Positions 5,365 through 8,426 of a stretch of 8,426 bases of DNA are shown piece by piece; positions within the stretch are counted from its first letter, which is position 1; each line of letters opens with the position of its first letter. Made by a program: the position numbers and the translations under genes. The notes beneath the pieces were generated by a model, which was not told where the DNA came from, searched no databases, and saw nothing but the letters and a program-made list of their open reading frames with translations. Source of the stretch: Acidobacteriaceae bacterium (GTDB taxonomy: Bacteria; Acidobacteriota; Terriglobia; Terriglobales; Acidobacteriaceae); contig PKXI01000322.1 in NCBI GenBank assembly GCA_003133425.1, forward strand, positions 29,233 through 37,658, read 5' to 3'.

Positions 5365-6963
5365 TTGAGCGTTCATCTTGTCAATCCGAGCGACAATTCA
5401 TTTGGTACGGCGGTAATTACACCGCGTTGGCTGTTTGTGCTCGCGGCAGCTACACCGCAAATAGCGGGAGATCCCATTCTGGTGGACGAGTCTCTGGAGC
5501 AGATTGTGCCGGAGACGATACAGGCCGGAGACATTGTGGGCATCAGCGTGCACACGGGCAACGCACTGCGCGGATATGCAGTGGGCCGGATGGCACGCAG
5601 CCGCGGAGCCTGGGTAGTGTATGGCGGGATTCACGCGACGCTGTTTCCTGAAGAGGCGTTTGAGCGCGGAGAAGCGCATGCGGTGGTGACCGGGGACGGC
5701 GACGTTGCCTGGGGCAAAGCGGTTACCGATTGCCTGGCGGGCAAGCCGGAACGAATTTATGCGGGCGGACGGATTGAAGGCGAAGAATTTCTGGCGGCGC
5801 GCTGGGACCTGATGGATCCCGAGAAATATATGTGGGCCTCGGTGCAGACGATTCGCGGCTGCCCGAAGCACTGCTCCTTTTGCAGCGTGTGGCGGACGGA
5901 TGGACAAAAGCCCCGGCAAAGGAAGTTTCAAAGCGTGGTGGACGAAATTATTGCTTTGCGGCGGTTGGGGTTCAGGTTTATTGCGCTGGCAGATGACAAC
6001 TTCTATCCGGTGACGTTTACCGATCTGCGGCTGGCGCGAGAGCAGCACAACACCGCGAAGGTGGAAGAGCTGACGGCGATCCGCAACGAGCGCTTCGCGC
6101 TTATGGAAGAGTTGGCCAAACTGCCGAAGGACATGGTGTTCTACACGCAAATGACGATGGAGGCGGGCGAGGACGGCGTTTTTCTCGACGCAATGAAGAA
6201 GGCCAACATCAAGGGCGCTCTGGTGGGCGTGGAAGCCGTGACACCGGAGGGACTGAAGGCGGTTTACAAGGACTGGAATTACTCCGGTGAGGCCCTTGCC
6301 AAACAACTGCAGACATTCAAAGCGCACGGAGTGCATGTGCTTGGCTCGTTCATCTTCGGACTACCGACGGATAGAGCGGCGACGTTTGATGCGACGGTGG
6401 ATATGGCACTGAGGGCGGGCGTGACGTTTGCGCAGTTTGTAATGATGACGCCGTTTCCGGGCACGGTGGATTTCGGGCGTTGGGAGAAGGAACAGTCGCA
6501 ACATCCGACCATGGTGGGCGACGTGCCGATAACGCGGTACTGGCTGATTCCGACTGAAGTTAGGCCGAAGATGTTTACGCCGCATCCTACAATGAGCTCG
6601 GAGGAGATCCGGGAGCGAACGCAGAAGGTTTGGGACCGGTTCTATAACTGGAGCTCGATCTGGGAGCGTTCGGCGTGCACGCCAACTTTGAAAGCGCGGA
6701 TTGCGTTCATGTTTCTTTCCAAGCTCTACCGGCAAATGTATGCGGGCACGGGCATTTCGACGGACAGCGCTCGACGGAAGAAGTCGAAACGGTGGGCGCG
6801 TTGGACGGCGCACCAGTGCAAGAAGCTTTTCCGGGCGAAGCCGATGCCGGAGCTGGAAGGGCCGAAGTGGGAGATTGGGATTCCTTCGTTGGGAGAGGCG
6901 GCGTTTGAGGGCGGAGACGGGCAGAAGATGCGTGGGCCGTTCGTGGTGCTGCCTAAAAACTGA
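5365..6963 (+). CDS. B12-binding-domain radical SAM enzyme of unknown substrate
   Basis: The product has 532 residues. The N-terminal part (about 1-135) is a cobalamin-binding Rossmann-type domain with LVNPSDNSFG at the start, GDIVGISVHTGNALRGY, and the VVYGGIHATLFPEEA block typical of B12-type radical SAM proteins. The radical SAM core follows, with the cluster motif C166-PKH-C170-SF-C173, ALADDNFYPV (about 207-216), VGVEAVTPEGLK (a GGE-like SAM contact region) and SFIFGLPTD. A charged insertion (RLAREQHNTAKVEELTAIRN) interrupts the barrel. The C-terminus (about 440-532) is rich in Arg, Lys and Trp and could sit on a membrane. The start is a TTG: an in-frame stop at 5326 leaves only TTG codons at 5356 and 5365. 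The second is chosen because AGGAAAGG ends 9 bases before it, whereas it touches the first. Family knowledge suggests methylation or C-C bond chemistry on an unactivated carbon, for example lipid modification; the substrate is unknown. A terminator follows. Confidence 0.88.
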   Translation: MSVHLVNPSDNSFGTAVITPRWLFVLAAATPQIAGDPILVDESLEQIVPETIQAGDIVGISVHTGNALRGYAVGRMARSRGAWVVYGGIHATLFPEEAFERGEAHAVVTGDGDVAWGKAVTDCLAGKPERIYAGGRIEGEEFLAARWDLMDPEKYMWASVQTIRGCPKHCSFCSVWRTDGQKPRQRKFQSVVDEIIALRRLGFRFIALADDNFYPVTFTDLRLAREQHNTAKVEELTAIRNERFALMEELAKLPKDMVFYTQMTMEAGEDGVFLDAMKKANIKGALVGVEAVTPEGLKAVYKDWNYSGEALAKQLQTFKAHGVHVLGSFIFGLPTDRAATFDATVDMALRAGVTFAQFVMMTPFPGTVDFGRWEKEQSQHPTMVGDVPITRYWLIPTEVRPKMFTPHPTMSSEEIRERTQKVWDRFYNWSSIWERSACTPTLKARIAFMFLSKLYRQMYAGTGISTDSARRKKSKRWARWTAHQCKKLFRAKPMPELEGPKWEIGIPSLGEAAFEGGDGQKMRGPFVVLPKN

Positions 6964-7009
6964 AGCTCAATAGAGATTGACTGCTTTGCACAATTTGTTG
7001 TGGGTCATA

Positions 7010-7052
7010 GTGCCCCAGGTCCCAAATTAGGGACCTGGGGCACATGTTTTTT
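7010..7052 (+). terminator. Intrinsic terminator after the radical SAM gene
   Basis: GTGCCCCAGGTCCC (7010-7023) and GGGACCTGGGGCAC (7030-7043) pair perfectly over 14 bases around AAATTA, and TTTTTT follows at 7047-7052. The T-run is only on the plus strand, so the element acts rightward and separates the radical SAM gene from the deoxyhypusine-synthase-like gene. Confidence 0.92.
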
Positions 7053-7149
7053 ACCAGCCGAGAACGTAGGCGAAGATGAGCGGGGCGACGATTGCGGCGT
7101 CGGACTCGATGAAGAATTTTGACTGCGATTCCGCATTTGGGGTCGGACT
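7051..7149 (-). pseudogene. C-terminal remnant of a second deoxyhypusine synthase-family gene
   Basis: On the minus strand, 32 codons end in TAA (7051-7053) and read TPNAESQSKFF, then IESDAAIVAPLIFAYVLGW. This closely resembles the C-terminal end of the common bacterial deoxyhypusine synthase-family proteins, which I recall as ending in a block like FIIESDATIVAPLIFAYVLGW. It also corresponds to the YADASLVFPLLVAETF strand and helix of the human enzyme. The frame closes with TGA immediately upstream (7150-7152), and no further family sequence is seen beyond about 7145, so the rest of the gene is missing. The fragment belongs to a different subfamily from the intact gene at 7213, whose equivalent segment is SMQGDYSSYMPFLVRAL, so it is not a local duplication of that gene. 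The resemblance rests on memory of the family and a short segment. Confidence 0.65.
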
Positions 7150-7212
7150 TCAACAGGGGGAGTGTTGGGGGATGTTGGATACTGGAGAGGAGTGAATCAG
7201 GAGGCTGTTGCA

Positions 7213-8424
7213 ATGGGGAAGTGTTCGACGACGAACGGACTGATGGGCGGGCCGGTGACCGGAAAGCCGGTTACAGAATGCCAGGATCTGGGCGAGGTAT
7301 TTGAGGCCTCTCTCCCTGCTTTCGGCGGCGCCTACCTGCGGCGCGTTTATGACGCAATGAAGCAGGTGATCGAAAAACGGATTCCGCTTGTCGTGACTTG
7401 CGCCGGACCGATTACGGTTTCCGATCAGCACCGGGCGTGGCTGATTCCGCTGCTGAAGGCGGCGAACACGGCTTACATTACGGTGACGGATGCGATCTGC
7501 TACCACGATGGGCACGACAGTCTGCGCAAGACGACTGAACGGCCGATACGCGAGGTGGCGTTGTTCGGCGACGATGCCGAGCTGCGCGAGAACGGCGTGA
7601 TTCGCGTGGCCGATACGGGGTTTGCTGAGCAGATTCTGTTCGACCAGGACGCTGTGGCGACGGAGATACTGCAGAGGCCTGAGTTCCAAAAGCGGATGAC
7701 GACGACGGAACGCAATTACCTGCTGGGCAAAGAATTTGGGGTGCGGGAAAAGGCGATCGGTGTTGCGCCGGGGCTGCTGAGCACATGCGCGGCGATGGAG
7801 TTGCCGGTATTTATTGGAGCGCCTGCAGATGGCAGCATGTTTCTCAATTCCGTGAAGCTGTGGGCGCTGGCGCGGATGAAGAAGATTGAATATGGGTTCG
7901 ATTACGATTTGCATGAAGATGTGTTCGAGTCCTGTGCGTACCACTATTGGGGGTTGTTCAACTCCGAAGCGAAGTCGATTGCGATTTTGATTCTGGGAGG
8001 CGGCGTGCCCAAGAATTATTCGCTGCAACCGGAGCCGGCGCTGTCGCAAATTTTCTTCCTCAAAAATATTCGCGGCTATGACTACGATGCGCAGATTGTT
8101 TCTTCGCCGGTGACGGATGGGAGTTTGTCGTCGTGCGAGCCGGCTGAAGCGGTGTCGTGGGGCAAGGTAAATCCGGAGACTTATACGACGCAGACAGTGA
8201 GCATGCAGGGTGACTACTCGTCGTACATGCCTTTCCTTGTTCGCGCACTGGTGGGGAAGGAATTGCTGCACAATCCGCCGGAGCCGCTGCGGCTTTATGG
8301 CAAGCGCGAAGAGCTGAAGGATAAGCTGCTGGCGACGATTGGGAATGACGAGGGGGCGATGAAAGAGATGATGGCGTCGCTCTCGCTCCCGCCGGAGCTG
8401 AAGGTTTATAGATCCGGCAAATAA
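7213..8424 (+). CDS. Divergent deoxyhypusine synthase-family protein
   Basis: The protein has 403 residues. The family transfers the aminobutyl group of spermidine, using NAD, to a lysine of eIF5A or, in some members, to putrescine to make homospermidine. Bacteria lack eIF5A, so a polyamine role is likely; this is inference. Matching blocks are VVTCAGP (60-66), LRENGVIRV (124-132), LPVFIGAPADGS (197-208), LGGGVPKN (261-268) and EAVSWGKV (312-319) with Lys318 at the catalytic Lys329 of human DHS. Trp316, Glu312, Asp302 and Asp206 also match. Spermidine-contact residues differ: human Asp243, His288 and Asp316 correspond to Leu211, Asn268 and Leu305. GGGVPKN is also found in cyanobacterial-type homologues. 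The ATG at 7213 is chosen because AGGAGG ends 8 bases before it; GTG codons at 7162 and 7192 are in frame but give no family sequence. The gene follows the terminator at 7010-7052, so it needs its own promoter, which I could not place. Confidence 0.88.
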   Translation: MGKCSTTNGLMGGPVTGKPVTECQDLGEVFEASLPAFGGAYLRRVYDAMKQVIEKRIPLVVTCAGPITVSDQHRAWLIPLLKAANTAYITVTDAICYHDGHDSLRKTTERPIREVALFGDDAELRENGVIRVADTGFAEQILFDQDAVATEILQRPEFQKRMTTTERNYLLGKEFGVREKAIGVAPGLLSTCAAMELPVFIGAPADGSMFLNSVKLWALARMKKIEYGFDYDLHEDVFESCAYHYWGLFNSEAKSIAILILGGGVPKNYSLQPEPALSQIFFLKNIRGYDYDAQIVSSPVTDGSLSSCEPAEAVSWGKVNPETYTTQTVSMQGDYSSYMPFLVRALVGKELLHNPPEPLRLYGKREELKDKLLATIGNDEGAMKEMMASLSLPPELKVYRSGK

Positions 8425-8426
8425 AT

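Noticed and set aside
7081..7149. Frameshifted reading joining KSDPKCGIAVK to the DHS remnant through the AAAA run
   Set aside because: The unshifted frame TPNAESQSKFF already gives a plausible DHS continuation, so no frameshift needs to be assumed.
7162..7212. Upstream GTG starts (7162, 7192) for the DHS-like gene
   Set aside because: AGGAGG at ideal distance marks the ATG at 7213, and the extra residues do not resemble the family.
7150..8271. 373-codon open frame on the minus strand opposite the DHS-like gene
   Set aside because: It is Arg/His/Leu-rich shadow sequence without recognisable domains; the plus-strand frame has unmistakable DHS motifs.

Overview
The window most likely comes from an Acidobacteriota chromosome, probably from the Terriglobales/Acidobacteriaceae. 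This is inferred from the gene families and the GC-rich coding style, not from a marker gene. Seven protein-coding genes are supported: one cut by the left window edge and six complete. There is also one short protein-coding remnant. I see no rRNA, tRNA, CRISPR array, insertion sequence or phage gene.

Left part (1-2136): the 3' portion of hutH (histidine ammonia-lyase) runs rightward into the window and ends tail-to-tail with a leftward gene for a small exported protein of unknown function, which may have a lipid-binding (TULIP-like) fold. A divergent intergenic stretch follows, holding a good sigma-70-type promoter for a conserved 75-residue basic protein. That small gene is closed by a near-perfect bidirectional hairpin terminator, which also serves the convergent gene to its right.

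Middle part (2137-4933): a leftward gene for a secreted alpha/beta hydrolase (Ser-Asp-His triad, similar to platelet-activating-factor acetylhydrolase and dienelactone hydrolase) is divergent from a rightward riboflavin gene. The riboflavin protein has a recognisable 3,4-dihydroxy-2-butanone-4-phosphate synthase domain. Its GTP cyclohydrolase II-like domain has lost most of the residues used for GTP binding and catalysis. This resembles the RibBX arrangement known from Proteobacteria, so the cell should need another GTP cyclohydrolase II.

Right part (4934-8426): after about 430 bases without a gene, which contain a perfect 16-base operator-like dyad, comes a B12-binding radical SAM enzyme starting with TTG and followed by a strong intrinsic terminator. 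The window ends with a divergent deoxyhypusine-synthase homologue. It keeps the catalytic lysine but has changed several spermidine-contact residues, so it is probably a polyamine-metabolism enzyme and not an eIF5A-modifying one. Between these two genes, on the opposite strand, lies a 32-codon C-terminal remnant of a second, different bacterial deoxyhypusine-synthase subfamily. It suggests that a paralogue was lost here by rearrangement.

The genes do not form one operon: orientations alternate and terminators separate them. The possible functional pair is the radical SAM enzyme and the deoxyhypusine-synthase-like enzyme, which are co-directional but separated by a terminator. Their roles are unknown.
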